Assembly (NCBI GenBank): GCA_963729195.1
Contig: CAVSNF010000024.1
Span: forward strand, 1 to 64,000
Source of the DNA: CAVPTL01 sp963729195
Lineage (GTDB): Bacteria; Actinomycetota; Thermoleophilia; Gaiellales; JAICJC01
DNA length: 64,000 bases
Reading direction: 5' to 3'
The position numbers and the translations under genes are program-made. This document shows positions 38,256 to 46,562 of this stretch, piece after piece (position 1 is the first letter of the stretch; each line of letters starts with the position of its first letter). A model generated the notes under the pieces. The model was not told where the DNA came from, ran no database searches, and worked only from the letters and a program-made list of their open reading frames with translations.

Positions 38256-39010
38256 ATGGCGGGCGTGCCGTACCTCGATGTCGCAGGCGCCCAGATCTAC
38301 CACGAGGTGCATGGCGACCGGCGAGCCCGTGCTGCTGCTCCACGGCGGATTCTGCTCGATCGAGACGATGCGACCCCAGATCGCTGATCTGGCCCTGGGC
38401 TACGCGGTGCATGCTCCCGAGCGGGCGGGTCACGGCCGCACGGCCGATCACGGGGAGCCGTTCGACTACGAGCGAATGGCGGAGGAGACGGTGGCGTACC
38501 TGGACGCCGTCGGCCTCGAGCGGGTCGACATCCTCGGGTTCAGCGACGGTGCCATCATCGGCGATCCTGCTGGCACGCGATCATCCCGATCGGGTTCGCT
38601 CACTGACGGCCATCAGCGGGAATCTGACCGCGTCGGACTCGGCCTTCGTGCATCGGGATGAGGCCGAGCAGGCGTTCGGCGAGTCGGCGCTGTCTGGGCT
38701 CTTTGCCGACTACGACCGCCTGTCCCCGGACGGGCCGAACCACCGTCAGGTCGTGTGGGAGCGGATTCAGGCGATGTGGGCAGATCAACCTGAGATTCCC
38801 GAGCCGAATCGTTGTCGAGCGATCAGCTGCCCCACGATGGTGATGGTCGCCGACCGCGACGTGATCGCGATCTCGCACGCGGTCGCGATTCGCGACGCGA
38901 TTCCCGGTGCCCGGCTGTGCATCGTTCCCGGCGCGACGCACATGCTGCTGCTCGAGCGGCCCGAGATCGTCGACGCGGTGGTCGGCGGCTTCTTGGCCGA
39001 GCGCTCCTAA
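38256..39010 (+). CDS. Alpha/beta hydrolase (frameshifted twice)
   Basis: About 250 residues. GEPVLLLHGGFCSIETM is the oxyanion strand, VDILGFSDGAIIG holds the GxSxG nucleophile, ISCPTMVMVADRDVI the acid, and VPGATHMLLLERPEIV the catalytic His. Two +1 shifts, near 38310 (GACCGGC for GACGGC) and 38565. Short family form without a large lid, similar to many small esterases or haloperoxidase-like hydrolases. Divergent from the CocE gene. Confidence 0.8.
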
Positions 39011-39013
39011 TCG

Positions 39014-39418
39014 CTACTCGTACTCCTGAGCTTGGGGCAGATCATCGGTGATCTCGAACCACGGGGCTTTGGAGCCGACGAAGATGTGCTCGCTGGGACG
39101 AATGCTGGGCGCATCGGTGAGCGATCCCATCGCGACGTGCACGTAGTCGCCGTCTCGCACGACTGAGTAGAGCAGTGAACCGCACACGCCGCAGCGCGTG
39201 TGGTTGAGATCGTCGTCTCCGAACACCATCAGCGTGTTCTCACCCTGGGTGATCTGCAGCTGCCGGCGTTCAATCCCGGCAAACGGCTTGAACGCCGCCC
39301 CGGTCGCAGCCCGGCAGCGCGAGCAATGGCAGTTCGCCGCGTACAGGAACGCGTCGGCGACCTGGTAGCGGACTGCGCCGCACTCACACGCCCCGGAGAG
39401 TTGCACCTGGGAGGTCAC
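39014..39418 (-). CDS. GFA/CENP-V family zinc protein
   Basis: A 134-residue intact protein of the GFA family (glutathione-dependent formaldehyde-activating type). Zinc ligands are visible as CECGAVRY near residue 11, NCHCSRCRAATGAAF near residue 29 and HTRCGVCGSLL near residue 73. Catalysis with formaldehyde is not proven for most members. GTG start with a -10 TAGAGT only 6 nt upstream, hence leaderless. It is convergent with the hydrolase, with 3 bp between stops. Confidence 0.87.
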   Translation of the reverse strand: MTSQVQLSGACECGAVRYQVADAFLYAANCHCSRCRAATGAAFKPFAGIERRQLQITQGENTLMVFGDDDLNHTRCGVCGSLLYSVVRDGDYVHVAMGSLTDAPSIRPSEHIFVGSKAPWFEITDDLPQAQEYE

Positions 39419-39424
39419 CCAGAC

Positions 39425-39430
39425 ACTCTA
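39425..39430 (-). promoter_or_regulatory. -10 box TAGAGT of the GFA gene
   Basis: Six bases separate it from the GTG at 39418. Confidence 0.5.
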
Positions 39431-39461
39431 CGCGCCCCCGGCCGGCGCCGCCGCGCGTGGA

Positions 39462-40589
39462 TCAAGGGGCGGCGCCCGGTTCGGCCAGCTGCGACAGGTC
39501 GCGCGCCAGCGCCGTGCACTCCTCGAATCCGGCGAGCAGGTGCTCGTCACGGCGCGCGCGAAAACGCGCCAGGGCGTCTGCCTCGCTCGCCTGACCGGTC
39601 AGCCACTCGGCGATCGCCTCGGCCAGATACACAGCCGACGTGGCAGCGTTGTCCATACCCTCTCCGGTCCAGGGATCCTGGTGCAGTCCCGCGTCTCCGA
39701 CCAGCGCCCATCCCGGCCCGAACGGCGTTCGTACCCAATTGGCCTCCGGCGGGCCTCCCGCCGCACGCCCCACCGCCTCTGCGGCGTCCAGTCGTGCAGC
39801 GAAGCCGGCGTGTGCCCGCAGCCTGCTGTCGAGCTCCCGGCCAGGCGCCGAGCGAAACGCGGCGAATGCGTCGCGGGGCGCGCTCAGGCCGATACAGGCG
39901 AGGCCATCATCAGAGGGGAAGACGTAGGCCATCTCGTCGCCGCTGAGCGAGAACTCGGCTGCGTCGGGTGATCCCCCGTCGGGGCCACGCCACCCGGACA
40001 CGTACCGGTAGTAGAGCGTCCGCAACGGCTCGATAACGCGCTCAGGCGGTACCGCGACCTCGCGTGCGACCACAGAATGGCGTCCGTCGGCGCCGATCAC
40101 GATCCGGCTGCGAACCTCGTACTCGTTGACCCCATCATCCAGTCGCACGCCGACCACCCGGCCGTCCTCGAACAGGAGGCTGCGCACCGACGCAGGCTGT
40201 GCGATCTCGACCGTCTTGCAGTCTGCGGCTCGCCGGAGCAGCAGCTGGTCAAGCGGCGCCCGCCGAACCGAGAGGCAGAACCCCGCGTCGCCGGGGCTCT
40301 GGGGCGGACCCTCGTCCGGGCCGGGGGAGCCGAACCCGAAGTTCCACTCGCGGCGCAGAGGTGGACATCCAAGCTGGAGCACCGGCTCGAGCAGCGACAG
40401 CCGATCGAGTACCGCAACCAGCCCTGCTCCCCTGAAGAAGTGGGTTGAGATGGTGGTGCTCGGGAATCGCACGCGCTCCACCAGCAGCACGCTCAGTCCG
40501 CTGTCACCCAGCAGCGCTGCGACGGTCGATCCGGCAATGCGGGCTCCGACCACGATGGCGTCGTACGATGGTCGGTTCGGCCGGCCCAT
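39462..40589 (-). CDS. FAD-dependent oxidoreductase (geranylgeranyl reductase/monooxygenase-like)
   Basis: A 375-residue flavoprotein. YDAIVVGARIAGSTVAALLGDSGLSVLLVER is the FAD-binding Rossmann motif (a GxRxxG variant), VVGVRLDDG and RIVIGADGRHSVVAREV match the GD motif region, and WALVGDAGLHQDPWTGEGMDNA is the second FAD site. The layout fits tryptophan halogenase, monooxygenase and geranylgeranyl reductase relatives; the substrate is unknown. Intact. Divergent from the isochorismatase-type gene. Confidence 0.85.
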   Translation of the reverse strand: MGRPNRPSYDAIVVGARIAGSTVAALLGDSGLSVLLVERVRFPSTTISTHFFRGAGLVAVLDRLSLLEPVLQLGCPPLRREWNFGFGSPGPDEGPPQSPGDAGFCLSVRRAPLDQLLLRRAADCKTVEIAQPASVRSLLFEDGRVVGVRLDDGVNEYEVRSRIVIGADGRHSVVAREVAVPPERVIEPLRTLYYRYVSGWRGPDGGSPDAAEFSLSGDEMAYVFPSDDGLACIGLSAPRDAFAAFRSAPGRELDSRLRAHAGFAARLDAAEAVGRAAGGPPEANWVRTPFGPGWALVGDAGLHQDPWTGEGMDNAATSAVYLAEAIAEWLTGQASEADALARFRARRDEHLLAGFEECTALARDLSQLAEPGAAP

Positions 40590-40651
40590 CGGAAGAGTCT
40601 GTCACGGCCTCTCGAGGCGGCATCCGTCAACTCCGATCCGACGCCGACCGG

Positions 40652-40657
40652 TAACAT
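40652..40657 (+). promoter_or_regulatory. -10 box TAACAT of the isochorismatase-type gene
   Basis: Seven bases before the ATG at 40665. Confidence 0.45.
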
Positions 40658-40664
40658 CGTACGC

Positions 40665-41378
40665 ATGATCACGATTGACGCGAGACCAGAGGCGGTGGGG
40701 TTCGATCCGGCGCGGACAGCGGTGCTCGTGATCGATATGCAGAACGACTTCGGCGCCACCGGTGGCATGTTCGATCGAGCGGGCATCGATATCAGCGGCA
40801 TCTCGGCGGCGGCCGCCGCCACAGCGCCGGTGCTTCGGGCTGCGCGCCAAGCCGGCATTCCGGTCATCTACCTGAAGATGGGGCACGCGCCGGATCTGTC
40901 GGATGTCGGCCCGGCTGACGGCCCTCACTGGCTCAAACACCGTCGCTTGGGTTTGGGAGACGAGATCGTCGCTCCCACCGGCGACCCGGGGCGTGTACTG
41001 GTGGACGGCACCTGGAACACCGAGATTCTCGACGAGCTCGCCCCCGAGCCTGGCGATCATGTCGTCTCGAAGCATCGGTACAGCGGGTTCTTCGAGACCG
41101 ATCTGGACGAGATTCTCGGAGAGCTCGGCGCGAAGTACCTGGTGGTCACCGGCTGCACGACCAGCGTCTGCGTCGAGTCGACGGTGCGCGACGCGACCTT
41201 CCGCGACTATTCCTGCATCGTGCTCGAGGACTGCGCGGCCGAGCCGATCGGCGCGGGACTGAGCCGCACCAACCACGAGGCATCGTTGACGGTGATCGAG
41301 ACGCTGTTCGGCTGGGTCTCGACCTCGAGTGCGATTCTGGGCGCCCTCGCCCAGCCGCCCGTCAGCTCCACGCGGTGA
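40665..41378 (+). CDS. Cysteine hydrolase, isochorismatase family (RutB-like)
   Basis: A 237-residue intact amidohydrolase. The catalytic triad is visible as D24 (VLVIDMQNDF), K136 (DHVVSKHRYSGFF) and C169 (GCTTSVCVESTVRDA). The overall form fits ureidoacrylate or carbamoyl amidohydrolases better than true isochorismatase. No pyrimidine-degradation genes are adjacent, so the substrate is unknown. The stop codon sits inside the 35-bp palindrome. Confidence 0.86.
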   Translation: MITIDARPEAVGFDPARTAVLVIDMQNDFGATGGMFDRAGIDISGISAAAAATAPVLRAARQAGIPVIYLKMGHAPDLSDVGPADGPHWLKHRRLGLGDEIVAPTGDPGRVLVDGTWNTEILDELAPEPGDHVVSKHRYSGFFETDLDEILGELGAKYLVVTGCTTSVCVESTVRDATFRDYSCIVLEDCAAEPIGAGLSRTNHEASLTVIETLFGWVSTSSAILGALAQPPVSSTR

Positions 41379-41407
41379 ATAACGGTGCCAGGCACCGTTA
41401 TTCACCG
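41373..41407. repeat. Perfect 35-bp palindromic element at a gene end
   Basis: Arms CGGTGAATAACGGTGCC (41373-41389) and GGCACCGTTATTCACCG (41391-41407) flank a single A. The element covers the stop codon of the isochorismatase-type gene. The same arm opens the window (2-18). As RNA it would form a very stable hairpin, so it may terminate transcription, protect the mRNA end, or be a repeated mobile palindrome. Confidence 0.85.
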
Positions 41408-41499
41408 AAGGCTCAGCGGCGCTCGATGATCTCTCAGCTCGACCTGGGGCGGACTGTCGGGGGCGTCTGGGTGGCGACCGTGGTGTCGAGGAGCGATTG

Positions 41500-41967
41500 A
41501 TGAATCTCACGATTGAGCGTATGGGGGTCGCCACCGATGAGGTTCGGCAGCTCATCGCCGAGCTGGACACGGCGCTCGCGGGCAACTACCTGCCGGAGCA
41601 GCATCATGCGGTGTCGCTCGAGCAGCTCTTCGGCGGGAACGTGAGGTTCTTCGTCGCACGAGTTGACGGCGTTGCGGTCGGCTGCGGCGGCGTGGCCTTC
41701 AACGACGGTTTCGCCGAAGTCAAGCGGATGTATACGCGGCCGACGGCTCGGCGGATGGGTGTCGCGGCGGGCGTCTTGCGGCGTCTGGAACGAGAAGCCA
41801 GGACGGCGGGTTACTCGATTCTCCGGCTCGAGACCGGCAGGTATCAGGCCGAAGCCATTGCCTTCTATCTGCGCGAGGGCTTTGAGCGATGCGATGCCTT
41901 CGGCGACTACGCGAGCATGACCCCGCGCTCGATCGAGACGAGCGTCTTCTGCCAGAAGACGATCTGA
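41500..41967 (+). CDS. GNAT N-acetyltransferase
   Basis: An intact protein of about 155 residues. GNVRFFVARVDGVAVGCGGVAFNDGFAEVKRMYTRPTARRMGVAAGVLRRLEREARTAGY contains the acetyl-CoA loop RRMGVA. LRLETGRYQAEAIAFYLREGFERCDAFGDY closes the fold. It resembles small PA4534/YedL-type acetyltransferases. ATG with a GAGGAG ribosome site. Substrate unknown. Confidence 0.85.
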   Translation: MNLTIERMGVATDEVRQLIAELDTALAGNYLPEQHHAVSLEQLFGGNVRFFVARVDGVAVGCGGVAFNDGFAEVKRMYTRPTARRMGVAAGVLRRLEREARTAGYSILRLETGRYQAEAIAFYLREGFERCDAFGDYASMTPRSIETSVFCQKTI

Positions 41968-42018
41968 GAAGCGATCGAGGTCGACCGCTGAGCTGCGGGA
42001 AGGTTCGTGCGCGGGGAT

Positions 42019-42141
42019 TCACGATTGACCCGATCCGGAGCCAACGCCAAGCGCGTAGATCAGGAACACCACCAGGAGTACAGCGATGGTCACCACGAGC
42101 GTGATCGCGATCCGTTTGATTCGACCGGACGTCAGCACCAC
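42019..42141 (-). CDS. Tiny single-helix membrane protein
   Basis: A 40-residue protein. A basic N-terminus (LTSGRIKRIA) precedes one strong hydrophobic helix (ITLVVTIAVLLVVFLIYALGVG) and a short polar tail (SGSGQS). The GTG start (42141, or 42138) overlaps the stop of the upstream secreted-protein gene, so the two would be translated together. Unknown function. Its small size limits confidence, but the composition is clearly that of a membrane peptide. Confidence 0.5.
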   Translation of the reverse strand: MVLTSGRIKRIAITLVVTIAVLLVVFLIYALGVGSGSGQS

Positions 42142-42629
42142 TTTGCCGATCCGTTAAGACCCAGGAGGACGCAGACGTCGGGTGTGTACGTCTGAACATG
42201 CTCGCCGGCCACACTCAGCACGAACCGGGCGCGAGCGCGGGTCATCCAAACAATGGGCTGGGTGTACAATTGCGCGTTCCAAGTGGCATCAGAAACGTCC
42301 CAACCCGGCGCTGTGTACGTATCTGTCCAACCGGTCACTGAAGTGATTCTTGATCCGTTGTAACACCAGTGCGAATGGTTCCAGATTTTGGCGAGAATCA
42401 TTCCCCAGCTGTTGTGCATCCAGCGCATGTAGGTGACGTCGTTGCAACTGACACTTCGGGCTTGGGTGGCACCGTCGACCTGCCGATGGGATATCCGCGG
42501 CTGACCGACGAGCTTCGACGATTCTGTAGCGAGTGGCTCTGCGGGATGCGCTGCCGTCGGGGACGCCACCGCGGCTGGCACTGCGCAGGTGACCGCCGCC
42601 AACGTTGAGATAATCACAACCTTCCACAT
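42132..42629 (-). CDS. Small secreted protein of unknown function
   Basis: A 165-residue protein with a signal peptide (MWKVVIISTLAAVTCAVPAAVASP). The mature domain is rich in Trp, Thr and Cys: CNDVTYMRWMHNSWGMILAKIWNHSHWCYNGSRITSVTGWTD. Such chains suggest a disulfide-bonded beta domain. A GGAGG ribosome site stands before the ATG. Base composition is visibly less GC-rich than its neighbours, hinting at transfer or different selection. No family recognised. Confidence 0.72.
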   Translation of the reverse strand: MWKVVIISTLAAVTCAVPAAVASPTAAHPAEPLATESSKLVGQPRISHRQVDGATQARSVSCNDVTYMRWMHNSWGMILAKIWNHSHWCYNGSRITSVTGWTDTYTAPGWDVSDATWNAQLYTQPIVWMTRARARFVLSVAGEHVQTYTPDVCVLLGLNGSAKWC

Positions 42630-42768
42630 TTCTGCCTCCGAGCTAGTGAAATGTGGCTGGCGCCGGGCACCCTAGCAAATGACCATGAAGGCCGGTTGAA
42701 TTCAAGGACGGTTGATTGATGTCCGATCACGCTGACGATAACGCAGTGGCTGGATTAGGGAGCCCGCG

Positions 42769-43155
42769 TTAGGTGCGCTCGATGATCTCCACGCGGTAGT
42801 CGTCGGGGTCGCGGACAAAGCACAGCCGGCTGCCGCCGTCGCTGACGGTGTAGGGCGGTCGCTCCGGCTCGATCCCCTGGGCTTTGAGGGCGTCCAGCGT
42901 GCCGTCGAGATCCTCGACGCCGATGGCGATGTGGCCGTACCCGGTGCCGTTGTCATACGTCCGGCCGTCGTGGTTGAGCGTGAACTCCAGCTCGGGCTTC
43001 TCGCCGGGCATGGCGTAGAAGTAGTTGGTCGCCTCCAGCTCGCCGTTTCGGACGATCGGGAGGTCACGGCGGAACTCGAATCCGAGGGCCTCGTAGAACG
43101 TGCGGGTGCGCTCGGGATCGGTGATCCGGTACATGGTGTGAAGGAAGGTTGGCAT
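42769..43155 (-). CDS. Glyoxalase-fold (VOC) protein, lactoylglutathione lyase-like
   Basis: A 128-residue vicinal-oxygen-chelate protein: TFLHTMYRITDPERTRTFYEALGFEF starts the first beta-alpha-beta-beta-beta unit, GYGHIAIGVEDLDGTLDALKAQGIEP the second, and DPDDYRVEIIER ends it. Metal ligands of glyoxalase I appear as H (FLHTM), E (ELEF), H (GHIAI) and E (VEII). The start MPTFLH at 43155 is chosen over 43173 because the fold begins there. It lies 41 bp after panB and may be cotranscribed. Confidence 0.85.
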   Translation of the reverse strand: MPTFLHTMYRITDPERTRTFYEALGFEFRRDLPIVRNGELEATNYFYAMPGEKPELEFTLNHDGRTYDNGTGYGHIAIGVEDLDGTLDALKAQGIEPERPPYTVSDGGSRLCFVRDPDDYRVEIIERT

Positions 43156-43196
43156 GGCGCGCATTCTACGCATCGCGCGTCAGCGCGAGCGGTGGA

Positions 43197-44085
43197 TCAC
43201 CAGTCGGCGAGCACGTTCTCGTCGCTGGCTGACCCGGCGATGGCGGCCTCGAACGCCGACACTTCCTCCGGCAACATGGTGTAGCTGTGCGCCTCGTCGG
43301 GATAGCTGCCGTGAGCGCACCTCGGCGGAGTAGGCCGAGACGCCCGCGGCGATCGCGTCACCGACCTCGGCAAAGCGCTTGACGAACTTGGGCGCGCCGT
43401 CTGCCGCCGGGCGGATGCCGAGCAGATCGTGAATCACCAGCACCTGGCCGTCGGTGTCGGCGCCCGCACCGATACCGATCGTGGGGATCGTCAGCCGGCG
43501 CGTGATCGCATCGGCCACCGGTCCGGGCACGCATTCCAGCACGATCGCAAAGCAGCCCGCTGCCTGGAGCGCCACCGCGTCCTCGTACACCTGGCGGGCC
43601 TGATGCCACTCGCGCCCCTGGGCCTTGTGGCCACCGAGCATGGTGGCGGTCTGCGGTGTCAAGCCGACGTGTCCCATCACCGGAATGCCGGCGCCCTTGA
43701 GCGCGGCGGCCCGGCGCACCGACTCGCCGCCGCCCTCCAGTTTGACCGCATCGGCGCGCGACTCCTTGATGAACCGCCCGGCGTTTCGCACCGCCTCCTC
43801 GTTGGACACCTGGTAGCTCATGAAGGGCAGATCGCCGATCACCAGGGCGCGCTCGCAGCCGCGGGCGACCGCCCGGGTCAGGATCAGAAGCTCGTCCATG
43901 GTGGCGCCCACCGTGGACACCGGGTCGTGTCCCAGCACGTTGTTGGCGGCCGAATCACCGACCAGCACGAGGTCGACCCCGCAGCGATCGACGATGCGCG
44001 CGGTGGCGTGGTCGTAGGCCGTGATCATGACGATCGGCTCGCCCTTGATCTTCATCTCGGCCAGGGCCGGCAGTGACACCTTCAT
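43197..44085 (-). CDS. panB: 3-methyl-2-oxobutanoate hydroxymethyltransferase (frameshifted near C-terminus)
   Basis: The first enzyme of pantothenate synthesis, which transfers a hydroxymethyl group from methylene-THF to ketoisovalerate. It is about 295 residues: MITAYDHATARIVDRCGVDLVLVGDSAANNVLGHD is the N-terminal signature, then ADAVKLEGGGESV, MGHVGLTPQTATMLGGHKAQG and TIGIGAGADTDGQVLVIHDLLGI. A +1 shift near 43312 hides the last 40 residues (SYPDEAHSYTMLPEEVSAFE...). The ATG shares one base with the panC stop. It follows panC directly, a normal pathway pairing. Confidence 0.93.
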
Positions 44086-44786
44086 CAAGTCTCCACCGGA
44101 ATGGTATCGATCAGCCTGGTCGGGCCGAACCGGGCGGCGGCGATCACGATCGCGCCGGGGAGGTCGGCAACCTCGAGGAACGTGTCGGGATCGACCACCG
44201 CGAGATAGTCGACCTCGCCCTCGATCAGCGCCGCGTCGCGGGCCACCAGCGCGCGGTGAAGCGACACGGCCTTCAGCCGCTGGTCAGGGGTGAGATGCAC
44301 GTTTCGCGACGACACCGCCAGCCCGTCGGGCTCCCGCACCGTCGGGATCGATCGGATCTCGACGCCCAGATCGAGATCGAGGGTCATACGCCGGATCACC
44401 GCCAGCTGCTGAGCATCCTTCTGGCCGAAGTAGGCGACGTCGGGCCGCACCCGGGCAAACAGCTTGGCCACGACCGTGGCCACGCCGTCGAAGTGGCCGG
44501 GGCGGTGAACGCCCTCAAACCGCGTCGCCAGATCGCCGACCCGCACCGTCGTGTCAAAGCCCTCCGGATACATCTCCTCGGGCGACGGGGCGTACACCTC
44601 GTCCACGCCCTCCTCCAGCGCAATCTCGCGATCGCGCTCGGGGTCGCGCGGGTACGACTCGAAATCCTTGCTGGCGCCGAACTGGGTGGGGTTCACGAAC
44701 AGGCTCATGACCACTCGGTCGTTCTCGGCCCGAGCGGCCCGCAGCAGCGCCCGGTGCCCGTCGTGCAACGCGCCCATGGTCGGCAC
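44085..44786 (-). CDS. panC: Pantothenate synthetase, apparently lacking its N-terminal segment
   Basis: Joins pantoate and beta-alanine using ATP. It has PTMGALHDGHRALLRAAR (HIGH-type motif), SLFVNPTQFGASKDFESYPR, HRPGHFDGVATVVAKLF, YFGQKDAQQLAVIRRM and the KMSKS-equivalent AVSSRNVHLTPDQR. At 233 residues it misses about 25-30 residues that normally precede VPTMG. The only in-frame start is GTG at 44786, because a stop (44799-44801) shared with the DUF2520 gene blocks extension. A hidden frameshift is likely. Followed by panB. Confidence 0.88.
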   Translation of the reverse strand: MPTMGALHDGHRALLRAARAENDRVVMSLFVNPTQFGASKDFESYPRDPERDREIALEEGVDEVYAPSPEEMYPEGFDTTVRVGDLATRFEGVHRPGHFDGVATVVAKLFARVRPDVAYFGQKDAQQLAVIRRMTLDLDLGVEIRSIPTVREPDGLAVSSRNVHLTPDQRLKAVSLHRALVARDAALIEGEVDYLAVVDPDTFLEVADLPGAIVIAAARFGPTRLIDTIPVET

Positions 44787-44798
44787 CAGTCCGACGCG

Positions 44799-45528
44799 TC
44801 ACAGCAGGCCTCGCACGGCATCTGCCGCATGTGGATCCACCAGCGGCAGCGTCGCTCTGCCCGAGCTCGCGGTAGAGCGGCTGCAGCTCCGGCCCGATCG
44901 CCGCCAGGTGCATCTCGATGGTGGCCGCATCGCCGCGGGCAATCGGCCCGGTGGGCGGGTCGCCCGCGACCTCGATCGTGCGCAGCTGCAGCGGCCGCAA
45001 GCGCCGCCAGCGCATCGGCCCGTTCCATCCCGCTGCGCTCGAGCAGCCCCACCGCCACCGCCGTCAGCGTCACCAGATAGTTCGAGGCGAAGATCGAGGC
45101 GGCGTGGTACGTGGGCTTGGCGGCGTCGTCCAGCGGGAACGGCGTCAGCCCCAGCTCGCGCGCCAGCAACGCCCCCGACCTGCTGGTCGCCGAAGACCGC
45201 GGCGAATGAGCCCTCCAGCTGATCGGGGCCGCGCGCGGGGTCGATCGTCTGCATCGGGTGAACGCACGCCTTGGGTCCCGGCGCGGCGTCCAGGGCGTGC
45301 ACGCTGGTTGCCCCCGAGAAATGGATCACGACGCAGCCAGGATCGAGGCGCGGCGCCAGCTCCGACGCACACAGCTGCGATCGCGGCGTCAGGTGTCGCG
45401 ATCAGCAGGCGCCTGCACCCGTCCAGCTGCGGGGCCTGCCCGCGCCCGACGAGGCGCGCCCCTGGGAGGCGGGCTGCCACGGTCCGGCCGACCCGGCCGG
45501 CTCCGATCACGGTGGTGTCCCGATGCAC
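44799..45528 (-). CDS. Rossmann-like and DUF2520 domain protein (frameshifted)
   Basis: About 243 residues. TTVIGAGRVGRTVAARLPGARLVGRG is an NAD(P)-binding Rossmann start, GCVVIHFSGATSVHALDAA and KACVHPMQTIDPARGP continue it, and the DUF2520 half has KPTYHAASIFASNYLVTLTAVAVGLLERSGMERADALAAL and LRTIEVAGDPPTGPIARGDAATIEMHLAAIG. Several shifts (near 45395, 45190, 45010 and 44865). The family is often beside panC and may be a dehydrogenase, possibly ketopantoate-related; that is inference. GTG start with a -10 TAAGCT 7 nt upstream. Confidence 0.75.
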
Positions 45529-45535
45529 GTGCCCG

Positions 45536-45541
45536 AGCTTA
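45536..45541 (-). promoter_or_regulatory. -10 box TAAGCT of the DUF2520-panC-panB operon
   Basis: Seven bases before the GTG at 45528, leaderless. Confidence 0.5.
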
Positions 45542-45590
45542 GAACCTCGGCCGATCGGGGGTGCCGGTGGGCGGTCTCGCGGCCGTTCGA

Positions 45591-45596
45591 TATGCT
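45591..45596 (+). promoter_or_regulatory. -10 box TATGCT of the FmdB gene
   Basis: Seven bases before the ATG at 45604. The mirror-image arrangement with the DUF2520 promoter leaves only a 75-bp intergenic region. Confidence 0.55.
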
Positions 45597-45603
45597 CTTG
45601 CGC

Positions 45604-45810
45604 ATGCCCATCTATGAGTATCTGTGCGCGGATTGCTCCACCGAGTTCGAGGAGCTGGTGCCGCTGACGACGCCGGTCTCGGTCAACTGCCCCGATTGCG
45701 GCGGCGGCACCGTCACCAAGCTTTTGTCCTCGTTTGCGACCAATCGCCCCGAGGGTGCCATGGTCGGCGGCGGTGGCGGTTGCTGCGGCGGCTCCTGCGG
45801 CTGCGGTTGA
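45604..45810 (+). CDS. FmdB-family zinc ribbon protein
   Basis: A 68-residue protein beginning MPIYEYLCADCSTEFEELV, the FmdB signature, with zinc knuckles CADC and CPDCGG, followed by TVTKLLSSF. The tail is Gly- and Cys-rich (GGGGGCCGGSCGCG). Proposed as a regulatory nucleic-acid binder in methylotrophs, but the role is generally unknown. Leaderless start. Confidence 0.88.
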   Translation: MPIYEYLCADCSTEFEELVPLTTPVSVNCPDCGGGTVTKLLSSFATNRPEGAMVGGGGGCCGGSCGCG

Positions 45811-45848
45811 CGTCACGACCGTCCGGCGGCGGTGCGAGAATCACAGTT

Positions 45849-46530
45849 GTGAGTGACGCGGCAGCGACACGACGGCTCCAGCTCGAGCAGCACGCCTCCG
45901 ACTGGCGCGGATGCACCAAATGTGCGCTCGCTCAGGGCCGCACCCAGGTCGTCGTGGGCAGCGGCAATCCCGACGCCGCGGTGATGTTCGTCGGCGAGGC
46001 GCCGGGGTTCCACGAGGACAAGCAGGGCGTTCCCTTCGTGGGCCAGGCCGGAAAGCTCCTGGACACGCTGCTGGGTGAGATCGGGCTGGATCGCTCCGAC
46101 GTGTACATCGCCAACGTGCTGAAGTGCCGCCCGCCGGGGAACCGCGATCCGCTGGAAGAGGAGATCGCAGCCTGCGAGGGCCACCTGTTCAAACAGGTCG
46201 AGCTGATCAGGCCCCAGGTGATCTGCACGCTCGGGAACTTCGCCACCAAGCTCCTGACCGGCCGGCCACACGGGATCACCCGGGTGCGAGGAAGCGCACA
46301 GCCCCACCGCATCGCGGGCGTCGATCTGGTGATCTTCCCGATCTACCACCCCGCGGCGGCGCTCTACACGCCGTCCATGCTGGACACGTTGCGAGACGAC
46401 ATCCGGCGCCTGCCCGAGCTGCTGAACGCTCGCCCCGGCGGCGTCCGTGCCGCCCGCCGCGCCCGCGGCGCGGGATCCCGAGCCGGTGGTGGAGCACGAG
46501 CCAGAGTACGCTCAGCTGGGCCTGTTCTAG
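45849..46530 (+). CDS. Family 4 uracil-DNA glycosylase (frameshifted at tail)
   Basis: Removes uracil from DNA. About 226 residues: RGCTKCALAQGRTQVVVGSGNP holds iron-sulfur cysteines, FVGEAPGFHEDKQGVPFVGQAGKLLD is the GExPG motif 1, and YIANVLKCRPPGNRDPLEEEIAAC supplies further cysteines. IYHPAAALYTP is the HPAA motif. A +1 shift near 46432 (AACGCTCGCC for AACGCTGCC) restores the typical end EHEPEYAQLGLF and a TAG at 46530. Without it the frame runs on into tsaE. Confidence 0.92.
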
Positions 46531-46562
46531 CCTCGCCGCAGACCGCGTCAGCGGCAGCCCGC

